Counted from the stretch's first letter, positions 1 to 8,200 are shown. The stretch is DNA of 51,909 nt from an uncultured Christensenellaceae bacterium (GCA_910588685.1 CAJUPX010000015.1:1-51909), one strand, 5' to 3'. Numbers and translations are program-made. Notes: generated by a model from the sequence alone, not told the origin.

Positions 1-155
1 TACAAAGCCACGGCATTAAATCAAAGGCGGATTTGGATAAACAAACAGATGAAGAGGGCGCGGCTTTGTACGAAGATTTGAAAGCCGGCGTATTGGAAGA
101 ATACGATATTACTTATAAGAAGTTGGTTTCTTTGCTGAATAAATTGGTCAAATAA
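1..155 (+). CDS. 3' end of an unidentified gene (truncated by the window edge)
   Basis: An open frame runs from the window start to a TAA at 153-155 and encodes about 50 residues rich in Lys, Glu, Asp and Leu, ending ...YKKLVSLLNKLVK. The C-terminus looks helical and charged. The start lies outside the window. The next gene begins 11 bases later with its SD (AAGGAG) right after this stop, so the two are probably co-transcribed. I do not recognise the family. Its pairing with another small orphan gene would fit an accessory cassette such as toxin-immunity, but nothing in the residues proves that. Confidence 0.5.
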   Translation, partial: QSHGIKSKADLDKQTDEEGAALYEDLKAGVLEEYDITYKKLVSLLNKLVK

Positions 156-165
156 GGAGCGTAAA

Positions 166-504
166 ATGGAAATATGCGAAATAACGCTTGACGCCAAACA
201 GTATGACCTGTTAAAAAGTATGCTTAATTGCGACAGAAGGGCGGACTTAATAAGAAAAATACCAATCAACGGAAAAGAGTTGTTTTATGATATGATTCAC
301 GAAATATATTCGCCCGTTACAGACGGTTGGAGTACGCGCGAAATTGTGTTGAAAGAGTCTGCCGATGCGCTAAACTTGTTACGATTTATGACAAAACAGA
401 TATTCCCAAACGATGAAAACTATTTTGTACGACAAATAGGAAGGAAATGGGCGAATTTTCGTTTTGAAAAAGATTGCGCACTTATAATATGTAAAAACTG
501 TTAA
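166..504 (+). CDS. Hypothetical 112-aa protein
   Basis: A 112-residue soluble protein with no signal peptide or membrane segment. It starts at an ATG 7 bases after AAGGAG. It is mixed charged/aromatic (for example SPVTDGWSTRE near residues 49-59), with Cys near residues 22 and 104 and a C-terminal CKNC. I do not recognise the family. It lies directly downstream of a truncated gene and ends at a strong hairpin terminator nearly identical to the one behind the broken immunity gene at 32485-32991. Together with its size, this makes an immunity-type accessory role conceivable, but that is inference only. Confidence 0.6.
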   Translation: MEICEITLDAKQYDLLKSMLNCDRRADLIRKIPINGKELFYDMIHEIYSPVTDGWSTREIVLKESADALNLLRFMTKQIFPNDENYFVRQIGRKWANFRFEKDCALIICKNC

Positions 505-536
505 ATTTCAATTTATCTTTGTAAATAACGTGTAGT

Positions 537-571
537 TAAAAGCTCTCGAACATATCGTTCGAGAGCTTTTG
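537..571 (+). terminator. Intrinsic terminator, probably bidirectional
   Basis: AAAAGCTCTCGAA and TTCGAGAGCTTTT pair perfectly around a 7-base loop (CATATCG). Flanking A and T runs let it work on both strands, ending both the 166-504 gene and the convergent 653-1579 gene. Bases 572-652 hold no further gene. Confidence 0.85.
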
Positions 572-652
572 TCCTTGCTTGAAAGTATAACTCTTAATAA
601 TTTAGTTTTTTAATTCCCTATGGGAAGCGCGCTTTTGCGCAAGCCTTATTTA

Positions 653-1579
653 TTATTCTACTTCGTAGACGTTGGAAATTTTTCCGTCGGTCAAATCAAC
701 GGCAAAGTATTTAACTTCAAATAAATTGTTTGTTCTGGGGTACACAAGCCCGGCGGCGCGCTCCTCGCCGTGTTCGGCGTAAAAACGCTCGGTAGGCACG
801 GTAACTCCGACGTATTCGCCGAGAAATTCCTTTAAAAGCCCCGCCTTTTCTTTAAGTCCGTCGTCCAGATATTCTGCAAAATTGCCGCAGGTTAAAACAC
901 TCTCGAAAAACGCGAAGTGCAGCACGTTTTTATCGGGGGGCTTAATTTCCTCGGTTTTGCCGGAAACAAGCGTAAGTTTGGAGCCGTCGTAAGAGTATTC
1001 GCACAGCGCCTTGGCGCAGGTGCACGTTTCAAACCTGGTAACGGTGTTGAGCGTGCCGCCGAACTGCGCGTTTTCCACCTCGTTGGAAAAAATGCGCTCG
1101 CCGTTCTGCGAAACTATTACAAGCGCGTTTCCGCCCCAAACGCAGAGCACGGGGAAGCCGTTTATGCTCTGTTCCTCAAACTTCACCGAAACAAACCGCG
1201 CGGGCAGTGGGGTAAGCGAATATTTTTCGCCCTCAACCGACAGGTATACTCCGCCCTGCTCAAAAACCGTTACAAGATTGCCGCAAAACCGCGTTTGTCC
1301 CAGAACCGAAAGCTTTATATTTTTATTGCCGTACTCGCGCACGTATAAAAGCGTTTCGCCGTCTAAAAGATATACGTCGAGAAAGGAAGGCGGGTTTGTG
1401 AGCAGCCGTTCGTTTATAAAAAAGTTTACGGGCTGTAAATTTTCGCCGGGCACTATTTCGGCGAGCACGTTGTCCTGTAAATCTATCTCCACGTGACGCT
1501 CGAATAAATCCACGCCGCCCACGTACAGTCCGTTAAGCTTTAATATGGCGGGCTTGACCGATAAAAAGTAAAATCTCAT
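653..1579 (-). CDS. Hypothetical 308-aa protein
   Basis: A 308-residue protein without a signal peptide or membrane segment. It is mostly beta-type sequence (alternating hydrophobic stretches such as KLSVLGQTRF and VYLSVEGEKYSL), with a more helical C-terminal third around EYLDDGLKEKAGLLKEFLGE. A pair of Cys at CTCAKALC (near residues 186-192) is the only cysteine cluster. I recognise no catalytic motif and assign no function. It is divergent from the DNA-binding gene at 1664. Its start ATG (1577-1579) has only a weak AAAAAGG upstream. Codon use matches the housekeeping neighbours, so it looks native. Confidence 0.7.
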   Translation of the reverse strand: MRFYFLSVKPAILKLNGLYVGGVDLFERHVEIDLQDNVLAEIVPGENLQPVNFFINERLLTNPPSFLDVYLLDGETLLYVREYGNKNIKLSVLGQTRFCGNLVTVFEQGGVYLSVEGEKYSLTPLPARFVSVKFEEQSINGFPVLCVWGGNALVIVSQNGERIFSNEVENAQFGGTLNTVTRFETCTCAKALCEYSYDGSKLTLVSGKTEEIKPPDKNVLHFAFFESVLTCGNFAEYLDDGLKEKAGLLKEFLGEYVGVTVPTERFYAEHGEERAAGLVYPRTNNLFEVKYFAVDLTDGKISNVYEVE

Positions 1580-1663
1580 TTTAAAAAGCCTTTTTAATTA
1601 TTTACTATTATTTAATGAATATTAAATCTTAATTATGTCAATAAAAAGTGCGGAGGTGATATT

Positions 1664-2260
1664 ATGAATAAAATTAACGGCTACACTGAAGAAGAGGCTA
1701 AGCGCCTTGTTAAATATATAACCGACGGTAAAAAGGCGGGCGCGCCGCTTTCGGGACTGTTTGCCGAATACGCTAAAAAAACGGGCAGGGCAAAGGGCAG
1801 CGTACGCAACTATTATTACGCGCTTCTGCGCTCTACGGGCGACGAGAGGGTGCGAAATATGCTCAGCGGCACCGATTTGAAAGCCGAAAAGATTATACCG
1901 TTTTCCGAGCTTGAAACCGATAAAATATTAAAGGATATTCTCGTGCAGAAGAGCAAGGGCGTTTCCGTGCGCAAGGCGGTTATGAATCTTGCCGGCGGCG
2001 ACGGTAAGCTTATGTTAAGATATCAGAACAAATACCGCAACGTGCTTGCAAAACAGCCCGAGCGTTTGGAGCGTATTGCCGCCGAATGCGGAATTACGGG
2101 CGGCTGCGCCGACGAAACGCGCAAGCGTATAGAAAATGAAATCAACGGTTTATACGACAGGCTTGCAAGCTCGCTTAAAGAGGAAAATAAAAAGCTTACC
2201 ACGCTTATTAAACGGTTGACCGACGAGAATGCGTTGTTGAGGCTTAAACTCAACAATTAG
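1664..2260 (+). CDS. RsfA/Myb-like DNA-binding regulator with coiled-coil tail
   Basis: 198 aa. The N-terminal 50 residues (YTEEEAKRLVKYI, then KGSVRNYYYALL) have the spacing of a Myb/SANT-like helix-turn-helix as in the prespore regulator RsfA and related Firmicutes proteins. A second helical segment follows at about 80-115, and the last 45 residues (EEENKKLTTLIKRLTDENALLRL region) form a leucine-heptad coiled coil, as in RsfA-type proteins. The start is fixed by GGAGGTGAT ending 4 bases before the ATG. A role as a sporulation or developmental transcription factor is inference. The repeat element begins one base after the stop. Confidence 0.6.
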   Translation: MNKINGYTEEEAKRLVKYITDGKKAGAPLSGLFAEYAKKTGRAKGSVRNYYYALLRSTGDERVRNMLSGTDLKAEKIIPFSELETDKILKDILVQKSKGVSVRKAVMNLAGGDGKLMLRYQNKYRNVLAKQPERLERIAAECGITGGCADETRKRIENEINGLYDRLASSLKEENKKLTTLIKRLTDENALLRLKLNN

Positions 2261-2390
2261 CTACCGTAAAACGCATATATACGTCGCGTTTCGGCGTTGC
2301 GCTGCGCCTGCCTTGGTCGTGTACTTCTATGTACACTCCCAGCGGTCGGTACTTGTTTTTCTCGTCTTGCTTGTATCTGCGCGTTTTACA
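2261..2390. repeat. Interspersed repeat, copy A (about 130 bp)
   Basis: The left arm GTAAAACGCATATATAC (2266-2282) pairs with the right arm GTATCTGCGCGTTTTAC (2373-2389), 14 of 17 by eye. An internal inverted repeat GTGTAC-TTCTAT-GTACAC lies near 2319-2336. The left half (GGCGTTGCGCTGCGCCTGCC) is shared with copies B and C, and the right half (CTCGTCTTGCTTGTATCTGCGCG) with D and E. It starts one base after a stop codon. Confidence 0.75.
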
Positions 2391-2490
2391 AAATACCGTT
2401 GTCTGCGACCGACCAAATTTTTACATTAATAAACCGCATAATTCTCCGCATACTGATTGTAAGGCGTTAAGCCTCTTACAAGGAGAGAAA

Positions 2491-2706
2491 GTGGAAAAAT
2501 TTATTTTTGGGCTTGCACTGGGTATGGCGGGCGGCGCGCTCGTCGTTGCAAATAATTGCAAGCTTCGCAATCTCGTAAAGAAGAATCAGGAAGACCTTAT
2601 GCAGAAAGCTGAGTGCTATATTGACAAAAAGCTTTCCGAGCTTGAGGAAAAGGACGGCGGCAACGCCGGAGATAAGAGTTCTTCCCAGAACAAGACCGCA
2701 AAATAA
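2491..2706 (+). CDS. Small YtxH-like membrane protein
   Basis: 71 aa. I chose the GTG at 2491 because AAGGAGAG ends 3-4 bases before it; the open frame extends further upstream only through the repeat element. Residues 4-22 (FIFGLALGMAGGALVVANN) form a single Gly/Ala-rich membrane segment with GxxxG-type spacing. A charged helical segment and a Lys/Glu/Ser-rich tail follow. This is the architecture of YtxH-like/general-stress small membrane proteins, but no diagnostic residue confirms the family. It is followed by its own terminator. Confidence 0.7.
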   Translation: MEKFIFGLALGMAGGALVVANNCKLRNLVKKNQEDLMQKAECYIDKKLSELEEKDGGNAGDKSSSQNKTAK

Positions 2707-2714
2707 TGCGGGGG

Positions 2715-2752
2715 AATATTGCCGCGGAAATTCGCGGCAATATTGCTTTTTC
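2715..2752 (+). terminator. Intrinsic terminator
   Basis: Perfect 12-bp stem AATATTGCCGCG / CGCGGCAATATT with loop GAAATT, followed by GCTTTTT. It separates the 71-aa gene from ruvX; the ruvX -35 begins 3-4 bases later. Confidence 0.9.
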
Positions 2753-2755
2753 CGC

Positions 2756-2784
2756 TTGCAAACGCAGACAATTAGTGTTATAAT
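2756..2784 (+). promoter_or_regulatory. ruvX promoter, leaderless spacing
   Basis: TTGCAA (2756-2761), 17-base spacer, TATAAT (2779-2784). Only six bases separate the -10 from the ATG at 2791, so the expected transcription start falls on the start codon. No SD can fit. Confidence 0.8.
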
Positions 2785-2790
2785 CGGGGT

Positions 2791-3216
2791 ATGGAAAGAT
2801 ACGTCGCTTTTGATATAGGCGATAAAAGAATAGGCGTTGCAATATCCGATCCGTTCAATACCTATGCGCTGCCGTCGCAAACGTATTTCCGCAAGGGCTT
2901 TGCTGAGGACGTTAAGGCGCTTGCGGCAATAGCAAAGGAAAAGAGCGCGAGCGTTATAGTGTGCGGACTGCCCGTCAACTTCGACGGCAGCGAGGCGCTG
3001 CAAACCGAAAAAACGCAGAGATTTATAAACGCGCTTAAAGAGGCTGTGAATGTTCCCGTTGTTTGCGAGGACGAACGCTTTACCACTAAAATGGCGCACG
3101 AAACACTGATAAGCGAGGGAATGCGCCGCGAAAAACGCAAAAATTATGTAGACGCGCTTGCCGCCGCCAACATTCTGGACGGGTATCTTGCTAAATTAAA
3201 TAAAAAAGGAGATTAA
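2791..3216 (+). CDS. ruvX: Holliday junction resolvase / pre-16S rRNA nuclease YqgF (RuvX)
   Basis: 141 aa, the usual length. RNase H-like fold: the first acidic residue is Asp8 in FDIGDKRIG, the central strand is VCGLPVNFDG (57-66), then EDERFTT (93-99) and the C-terminal catalytic Asp121 in YVDALAAANIL. The family acts in the cytosol on pre-16S rRNA 5' ends and/or branched DNA. It is followed two bases after the stop by DUF1292, as in the conserved Firmicutes yrrK-yrzB pair. The ATG appears to coincide with the transcription start (leaderless). Confidence 0.95.
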   Translation: MERYVAFDIGDKRIGVAISDPFNTYALPSQTYFRKGFAEDVKALAAIAKEKSASVIVCGLPVNFDGSEALQTEKTQRFINALKEAVNVPVVCEDERFTTKMAHETLISEGMRREKRKNYVDALAAANILDGYLAKLNKKGD

Positions 3217-3217
3217 A

Positions 3218-3532
3218 ATGAGCGAAGAACTTGAAAACGTGCCCGACGGCGAAGAAGAGGAAGAACTCATAGAACTTGTGGACGACGACGGCAACGTTAT
3301 TAAATTCAAACTTCTCGACGTAACCGAATATAAAGGCGAAAAGTACGTGCTGCTGCTTGCCGCCGAACCCAACGAAGAGATTGCCGAGGACGAGGTTGTT
3401 ATCTTCCGTCTTGACGAAAAGGAAGAGGTGCTCAACCCTGTTGAGGACGATAATTTGTTGCAGGAAGTTTTTGATTTCTATCAGAACGAAACCGAGTCCG
3501 AAGACGAAGAATCCGACGGCGAAATCAACTGA
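3218..3532 (+). CDS. DUF1292 (YrzB-like) protein
   Basis: 104 aa, strongly acidic. The DUF1292 core is visible at 19-75: IELVDDDGNVIKFKLLDV, KYVLLLAAEP, then an E/D-rich stretch and VVIFRLDEKEEVL. N- and C-terminal Asp/Glu tails flank it. SD AAAGGAG precedes the ATG, and the start is one base after the ruvX stop, so expression is coupled to ruvX. The molecular function of the family is unknown; genomic linkage to ruvX is typical of Firmicutes. A GC-rich terminator follows. Confidence 0.9.
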   Translation: MSEELENVPDGEEEEELIELVDDDGNVIKFKLLDVTEYKGEKYVLLLAAEPNEEIAEDEVVIFRLDEKEEVLNPVEDDNLLQEVFDFYQNETESEDEESDGEIN

Positions 3533-3552
3533 ATTTAAACTTAATTTTTAAG

Positions 3553-3588
3553 CCCGCGCGGAGCATTTGCTCCGCGCGGGTTTTTTTT
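3553..3588 (+). terminator. Intrinsic terminator of ruvX-DUF1292
   Basis: CCCGCGCGGAGCA / TGCTCCGCGCGGG hairpin with a very short loop, followed by eight T. Strong and unambiguous. Confidence 0.95.
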
Positions 3589-3668
3589 ATTGCCTTTTTA
3601 GTATCGCGGGGTGTTCCGATGCCGTATTATGTTAATATATAACATTTTAAATAAATTTATAAAAATAC

Positions 3669-3697
3669 TTGACGGACGTTAAGCTATATTGTATTAT
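3669..3697 (+). promoter_or_regulatory. Promoter of the Cys-repeat lipoprotein gene
   Basis: TTGACG (3669-3674), 17-base spacer, TATTAT (3692-3697). The leader is long (about 120 bases) and AT-rich, ending in AGGGAGATATAG before the ATG. Nothing else is evident in 3589-3823. Confidence 0.7.
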
Positions 3698-3823
3698 TAT
3701 CTTATAATTATTCAAAAATAACCGTTTTAACAAAGATTATGCAAATTATCCGCATAATTATTACAACACTGCAATATAATAATTATGCATTTATACATAA
3801 ACAATTTTAGGGAGATATAGAAT

Positions 3824-6214
3824 ATGAAAAAAATTAAAAGGGCGCTTTTCGGCGCAACGGTTATGTGTTTGGCGGCTTCGGTATTAGGGGCGTTGGCGGG
3901 TTGCGAAAACCTGCCCGCGCCCGCCGAGCACGTACATAATTGGGGAGAGTGGGAAATTACTACTCCCGCAACGTGTACTGCCGACGGCGTAAGGACGAGG
4001 GTGTGCGCGGACGACTCTGCTCACACTCAGACTGACAAAGTAGATAAGCTCGACCACGATTATTCTGACGAATGGACGGTGGACGCGGCGGCTACTTGCG
4101 AAGAGGACGGAACTAAATCGCATCATTGCAATGACTGCGACGCAAAAACCGACTTAACGGTTATCGATGCAACCGACCACGCGTGGGGCGAATGGAAAAT
4201 TACCAAAGACGCATCCTGTACGGAGGCGGGCTCAAAAACAAGGACCTGCGCAACCGACCAAAAGCACACGCAAACAGAAGAAATCGCCGCTGTCGGGCAT
4301 ACCTTGACTGCGCATAATGCTGTTCCTGCAACCTGCACGGAAAATGGCGTTGAAGCGTATTGGGAGTGCTCCGTATGCTGTAATATGTATGCGGACGAGG
4401 ATTGCACGGTTAAAATTGACGCGCCTGTAACCGTTGACGCAACCGACCACGCGTGGGGCGAATGGAAAATTACCAAAGACGTATCTTGTACGGAGGCGGG
4501 CTCAAAAACAAGGACCTGCGCAACCGACCAAAAGCACACGCAAACAGAAGAAATCGCCGCTGTCGGGCATACCTTGACTGCGCATAATGCTGTTCCTGCA
4601 ACCTGCACGGAAAATGGCGTTGAAGCGTATTGGGAGTGCTCCGTATGCCGTAATATATATGCGGACGAGGATTGCACGGTTAATATCGACGCGCCCGTAC
4701 CCGTTGAAGCAACCGACCACGCGTGGGGCGAATGGGAAGTTGTAACGCCCGCAACTTGCACTGCGGCAATGGTAGAGCAGCGCGTATGCGCACACAATGC
4801 CGAGCATAACGAAACAAAAACTACGGGCGAAGCGTTGGGGCATAATTTCGACGACGGTGCGGTTACTAAAACTGCGACCTGCGCCGAGGAAGGCGTAAAA
4901 ACGTTTACCTGCACCGCTGAGGGCTGTAACCATACCAAAACCGAACAAATTGCAAAGATTGCGCACAATTATCAGTATGCGGTTACCGAGGGCGACGTAA
5001 AACACAAAGTAGAATTCAAGTGCCTAAATTGCGGAGATAAGGACGAAAGTAAAACAACTTACGAGTGCGACGCGGCTATATATGCCGACGAAGGCGCGTA
5101 TACTTTTTCTACCACAGAAGACAAATCTTATTGTATCCAAGAAACGTTTGATAAAACATATTTTGTAAAATCCACCGTTATTGGCAACGGACCCGCGCAG
5201 CTTAACTATTACACATTTGTTGCGACGGAAAAAGGCGAGTATAATTTTGTTTTTGAGCATTTAACTGACAAAATTTCTGTTTTTGCGGTAGCTTATAACG
5301 ATACAAAGGTAATGTTTAACCGCCAAATTATGGCGAGCTACAAAGACGTGTTGACAATAAAGAGCGTAGGGGCAATTGCTTCTACTAACGTGACAAACGT
5401 AACTATTAAGGTAACTGAAAATACAGTAGGCACAAAATTTTCGATTGCGCTGCGTACGTTGGGCGCATCAGTCGACGACCCCGCAATTTATCTTATGACT
5501 GTATCAAAGACCGAAGTTAAAGAATTATGCTACGGCGAAAATACCGTTGAAATAACTCAGGCTAATTCGTTTGTAGACGTGTATGCGTTTACTCCGGACC
5601 AAACTAAAACATATTCGCTCACCGCGCCCAAAGGTATGGCTGTTTCGGTGGACGGCAACGATATTTTAGACGGAACTACGGACGCGGAAACGCAGACGGC
5701 TAACTTCAAAGCGACTGCGGGCAAGGTTGTGCTGATTACGTTCAGCAACCCGCAAACGGGCAAATATACCGTAACCGTCGGGGAAGAGTTGTATTCTATC
5801 ATAACTCCCGACGCACCTTTGTCCGGATTTACCGTTCCTTGCAAAACGGTAAGCGACGGCGTAACCTCGGGCGGGGTTGCGATTGCGCAGGTAGGCGATA
5901 TAGAGGCAGGCAAGTATAAACTCGTGATTACTTTAAACAACTCGCTTATGAGGTCTGCGTTCTATTTCGGCAAAAATATCAACCCCGACTATAACGAAAT
6001 TTACGGACCGATGAACCAATACGGACTTGGCGGCACGGCGGAAGTAATATTCAACAATATGCAGGTTAACGTTTATAACGGCGCAGATTATACTGTTTCT
6101 TATGCGAGTTTGAAAATTACCGTAGAGCTTGATTTACAGGCGGGCGATAAGCTTGTGTTTGCCCACAGCAACACCGTAAACGGAGCGGTTTCGTTGACTC
6201 TGACAAAAGTTTAA
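3824..6214 (+). CDS. Large lipoprotein with tandem Cys-containing repeats
   Basis: 796 aa. A basic N-terminus, hydrophobic core and lipobox LAGC (Cys27) predict lipid anchoring on the outer face of the membrane. Residues 36-395 are about seven imperfect units of the form HxWGEW...ATCTxxGxxxRxC...H...T, a motif common in Clostridia surface proteins; paired cysteines in each unit could form disulfides or bind metal. Two units are almost identical at DNA level (see 4169-4708). Residues about 400-796 are Cys-poor beta-rich sequence with several short Ig-like or jelly-roll-like segments. It is monocistronic. Function unknown; surface adhesion or binding is only inference. Confidence 0.8.
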   Translation: MKKIKRALFGATVMCLAASVLGALAGCENLPAPAEHVHNWGEWEITTPATCTADGVRTRVCADDSAHTQTDKVDKLDHDYSDEWTVDAAATCEEDGTKSHHCNDCDAKTDLTVIDATDHAWGEWKITKDASCTEAGSKTRTCATDQKHTQTEEIAAVGHTLTAHNAVPATCTENGVEAYWECSVCCNMYADEDCTVKIDAPVTVDATDHAWGEWKITKDVSCTEAGSKTRTCATDQKHTQTEEIAAVGHTLTAHNAVPATCTENGVEAYWECSVCRNIYADEDCTVNIDAPVPVEATDHAWGEWEVVTPATCTAAMVEQRVCAHNAEHNETKTTGEALGHNFDDGAVTKTATCAEEGVKTFTCTAEGCNHTKTEQIAKIAHNYQYAVTEGDVKHKVEFKCLNCGDKDESKTTYECDAAIYADEGAYTFSTTEDKSYCIQETFDKTYFVKSTVIGNGPAQLNYYTFVATEKGEYNFVFEHLTDKISVFAVAYNDTKVMFNRQIMASYKDVLTIKSVGAIASTNVTNVTIKVTENTVGTKFSIALRTLGASVDDPAIYLMTVSKTEVKELCYGENTVEITQANSFVDVYAFTPDQTKTYSLTAPKGMAVSVDGNDILDGTTDAETQTANFKATAGKVVLITFSNPQTGKYTVTVGEELYSIITPDAPLSGFTVPCKTVSDGVTSGGVAIAQVGDIEAGKYKLVITLNNSLMRSAFYFGKNINPDYNEIYGPMNQYGLGGTAEVIFNNMQVNVYNGADYTVSYASLKITVELDLQAGDKLVFAHSNTVNGAVSLTLTKV
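4169..4708 (+). repeat. Recent tandem duplication, two 270-bp (90-codon) units
   Basis: Units at 4169-4438 and 4439-4708 differ at about nine positions by eye and stay in frame. A third, diverged unit begins at 4709 with the same ACCGACCACGCGTGGGG start. The near-identity allows copy-number change by recombination. Confidence 0.95.
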
Positions 6215-6316
6215 AATGTAATATTAAATGTAATATTATATAACTCCTTTAAATGGTTTCCTCGTTCGCGCATCTGCGGGCGGGGGAATTTTTTCGCAAA
6301 CTGGCTGTAAAATTAC

Positions 6317-6345
6317 TTTACAATATAAAAAATTTTTGCTAAAAT
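6317..6345 (+). promoter_or_regulatory. Promoter of the rpsB-tsf operon
   Basis: TTTACA (6317-6322), 17-base spacer, TAAAAT (6340-6345), about 120 bases upstream of rpsB. Bases 6215-6316 show no gene. Confidence 0.6.
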
Positions 6346-6465
6346 ATCAAAGCTATATAAAAATTCACACCCGAGGGGCGGGCGCCCCGTGCCGGTAAAA
6401 TCTTTTAATGCCGGAATAAGCGCCGTAAAAGCTGCGTCTTCGGGGAGGTTAACGGAGGAATTAAA
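6346..6465 (+). other. rpsB 5' leader, possible autoregulatory RNA
   Basis: This untranslated stretch has GC-rich potential stems (CCCGAGGGGCGGGCGCCCCG near 6371-6390; a second pairing around TGCCGG/CCGGAA) and ends in the SD GGAGG. Bacterial rpsB leaders often bind S2, but I cannot match this one to a named family. Low confidence that it is regulatory. Confidence 0.35.
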
Positions 6466-7239
6466 ATGGCAGTTATAACTATGAAACAGCTGCTCGAAGC
6501 AGGCGTACACTTCGGGCACCAGACCAGAAAATGGAATCCCAAGATGGCTAAGTACATCTACGCCGCGCGCAACGACATTCACATTATCGACCTTCACCAG
6601 ACGGTTGACCTTGTTGAAGACGCTTACAGATTTGTATGCGAGTCGGTTAAAGAGGGTAAATCCGTGCTCTTCGTAGGCACAAAAAAGCAGGCGCAGGACG
6701 CGGTTAAGGAAGAAGCCGAACGCTGCGGAATGTACTATGTGAATTCGCGTTGGCTCGGCGGCGCGCTCACCAACTTTAAAACTATCCGTTCGCGTATCGA
6801 CAGAATGGTTAAAATCGAAAAGATGGAACAGAACGGCGAATTCGACCTCCTGCCTAAAAAGGAAGTTGCAAAGCTGCGCGAGGAGTTCGGCAAATTGCAG
6901 GCTAACCTCGGCGGTATCAGAGAGATGAACAAGCTCCCCGGCGTTATGTTTATAGTCGACCCGCACAACGAGGATATAGCCGTTGCAGAAGCGCGCAAGC
7001 TCAATATCCCCATCGTGGCAATCACCGATACTAACTGCGATCCCGACCTTATCGACTACGTAATCCCCGGCAACGACGACGCTATCCGCGCGGTCAAGCT
7101 CATATCCTCCGTAATCGCTAACGCGGTAATTGAGGCGAACCAGGGCGAAACGCCCGTGCTTCCCGTTGAGGACGAGGGCGAACCCACTTCCATAGAAGAG
7201 GTTGTTGCGGCTGCGGAACAGACCGAAAAGGCAGAATAA
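6466..7239 (+). CDS. rpsB: 30S ribosomal protein S2
   Basis: 257 aa. The signature start VITMKQLLEAGVHFGHQTRKWNPKM and the second S2 signature PDLIDYVIPGNDDAIRA are both present. The C-terminal 25 residues are an acidic, Ala/Glu-rich tail. S2 binds the head-body junction of the 30S subunit and is needed for S1/SD-region function. SD GGAGG sits 7 bases upstream. It is followed after 22 bases by tsf, the almost universal rpsB-tsf pair. Confidence 0.98.
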   Translation: MAVITMKQLLEAGVHFGHQTRKWNPKMAKYIYAARNDIHIIDLHQTVDLVEDAYRFVCESVKEGKSVLFVGTKKQAQDAVKEEAERCGMYYVNSRWLGGALTNFKTIRSRIDRMVKIEKMEQNGEFDLLPKKEVAKLREEFGKLQANLGGIREMNKLPGVMFIVDPHNEDIAVAEARKLNIPIVAITDTNCDPDLIDYVIPGNDDAIRAVKLISSVIANAVIEANQGETPVLPVEDEGEPTSIEEVVAAAEQTEKAE

Positions 7240-7261
7240 GCAAATATTAAGGAGAATAATA

Positions 7262-8164
7262 ATGGCATTTACAGCTAAAGACGTAATGGCGCTCCGCGAT
7301 AAGAGCGGCGCGGGAATGTTGGACTGCAAAAAGGCGCTTACCGACGCCGACGGAGATATGGAGAAGGCAGCCGAGCTTTTAAGAGAGCGCGGCATAGCAA
7401 AAGCCGTTAAAAAGGAAGGCAGAATTGCCGCGGAGGGCGCAGTCGGCGCATACGTTTGCTCCAAGTGCGGCGTTGGCGTGCTTTTGGAAATAAACTGCGA
7501 GAGCGACTTTGTTTCGCGCGGGGAAAAATTCCACGGCATTATAGACGATATTGCAAAGGTTGTAGCTGAAAACAGACCTGCGGACGTAGACGCGCTTTTG
7601 GGCTGCAAGCTCGGTAACGGCACGGTTAAAGATTTTGTAACCAACCAGACGGCTGTTATCGGCGAAAAAATTTCCGTGCGCCGTTTTGCGATTTATGAAA
7701 CCAAGGGCAAAATTGAAACGTATATCCATATGGGCGGCAAAGTCGGCGTTATGGTTGAGGCAATCGATTATAAGGACGGCGCGGAAGAAATTCTCCACGA
7801 CGTTGCCCTGCAGATTGCTGCGAGCAGACCTTCCTATATAACCGAGGCGGAAGTACCCGCGGAAGTTTTAGATAAGGAAAAGGCGATAATGCTTGCGCAG
7901 ATGCAGAACGACCCCAAAAACGCAAATAAGCCTACTAACATTCTCGAAAAAATCGTTGCCGGCAAAATGGGCAAGTTCTATCAGGAAAACTGCCTGATGG
8001 ATCAGGTTTTTGTAAAGGACGACAGCAAGAAGATTTCCGAGGTTATCGGCGGCAAATTCAAGGTGGCGCGTTTCACCCGCTTTGAAATGGGCGAAGGGAT
8101 AGAAAAGAAGAGCGAGAATTTGCAGGACGAAGTTGCAAAGCAGATTGAAGCTATGAAGAAGTAA
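7262..8164 (+). CDS. tsf: Elongation factor Ts
   Basis: 300 aa. The ATG at 7262 follows AAGGAGAATAATA; an upstream in-frame codon at 7202 lies inside rpsB and was discarded. The N-terminal UBA-like region (TAKDVMALRDKSGAGMLDCKKAL) and the core motif INCESDFVSRG that contacts EF-Tu are intact. Unusually for the family, CSKCG at about 64-68 adds a Cys pair before the core. EF-Ts catalyses nucleotide exchange on EF-Tu. It ends at an intrinsic terminator. Confidence 0.97.
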   Translation: MAFTAKDVMALRDKSGAGMLDCKKALTDADGDMEKAAELLRERGIAKAVKKEGRIAAEGAVGAYVCSKCGVGVLLEINCESDFVSRGEKFHGIIDDIAKVVAENRPADVDALLGCKLGNGTVKDFVTNQTAVIGEKISVRRFAIYETKGKIETYIHMGGKVGVMVEAIDYKDGAEEILHDVALQIAASRPSYITEAEVPAEVLDKEKAIMLAQMQNDPKNANKPTNILEKIVAGKMGKFYQENCLMDQVFVKDDSKKISEVIGGKFKVARFTRFEMGEGIEKKSENLQDEVAKQIEAMKK

Positions 8165-8172
8165 ATAATATT

Positions 8173-8199
8173 AAAAGGAGCGTTTAACGCTCCTTTTTT
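8173..8199 (+). terminator. Intrinsic terminator of rpsB-tsf
   Basis: AAAGGAGCG / CGCTCCTTTTTT hairpin with a short loop and T tract. Confidence 0.9.
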
Positions 8200-8200
8200 G

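Noticed and set aside
917..1496. Plus-strand open frames inside the 653-1579 minus gene
   Set aside because: Codon-shadow frames in GC-rich DNA with no RBS and no recognisable domain.
2261..2390. The N-terminal extension of the 2491 gene (open frame from 2329) as coding sequence
   Set aside because: It runs through the interspersed repeat, which also occurs in non-coding gaps, and an SD-GTG start lies at 2491.
4123..5005. Long minus-strand open frames opposite the Cys-repeat lipoprotein
   Set aside because: They mirror the plus-strand repeats, show low-complexity duplicated protein, and have no SD or promoter; the plus-strand gene has a lipobox and promoter.
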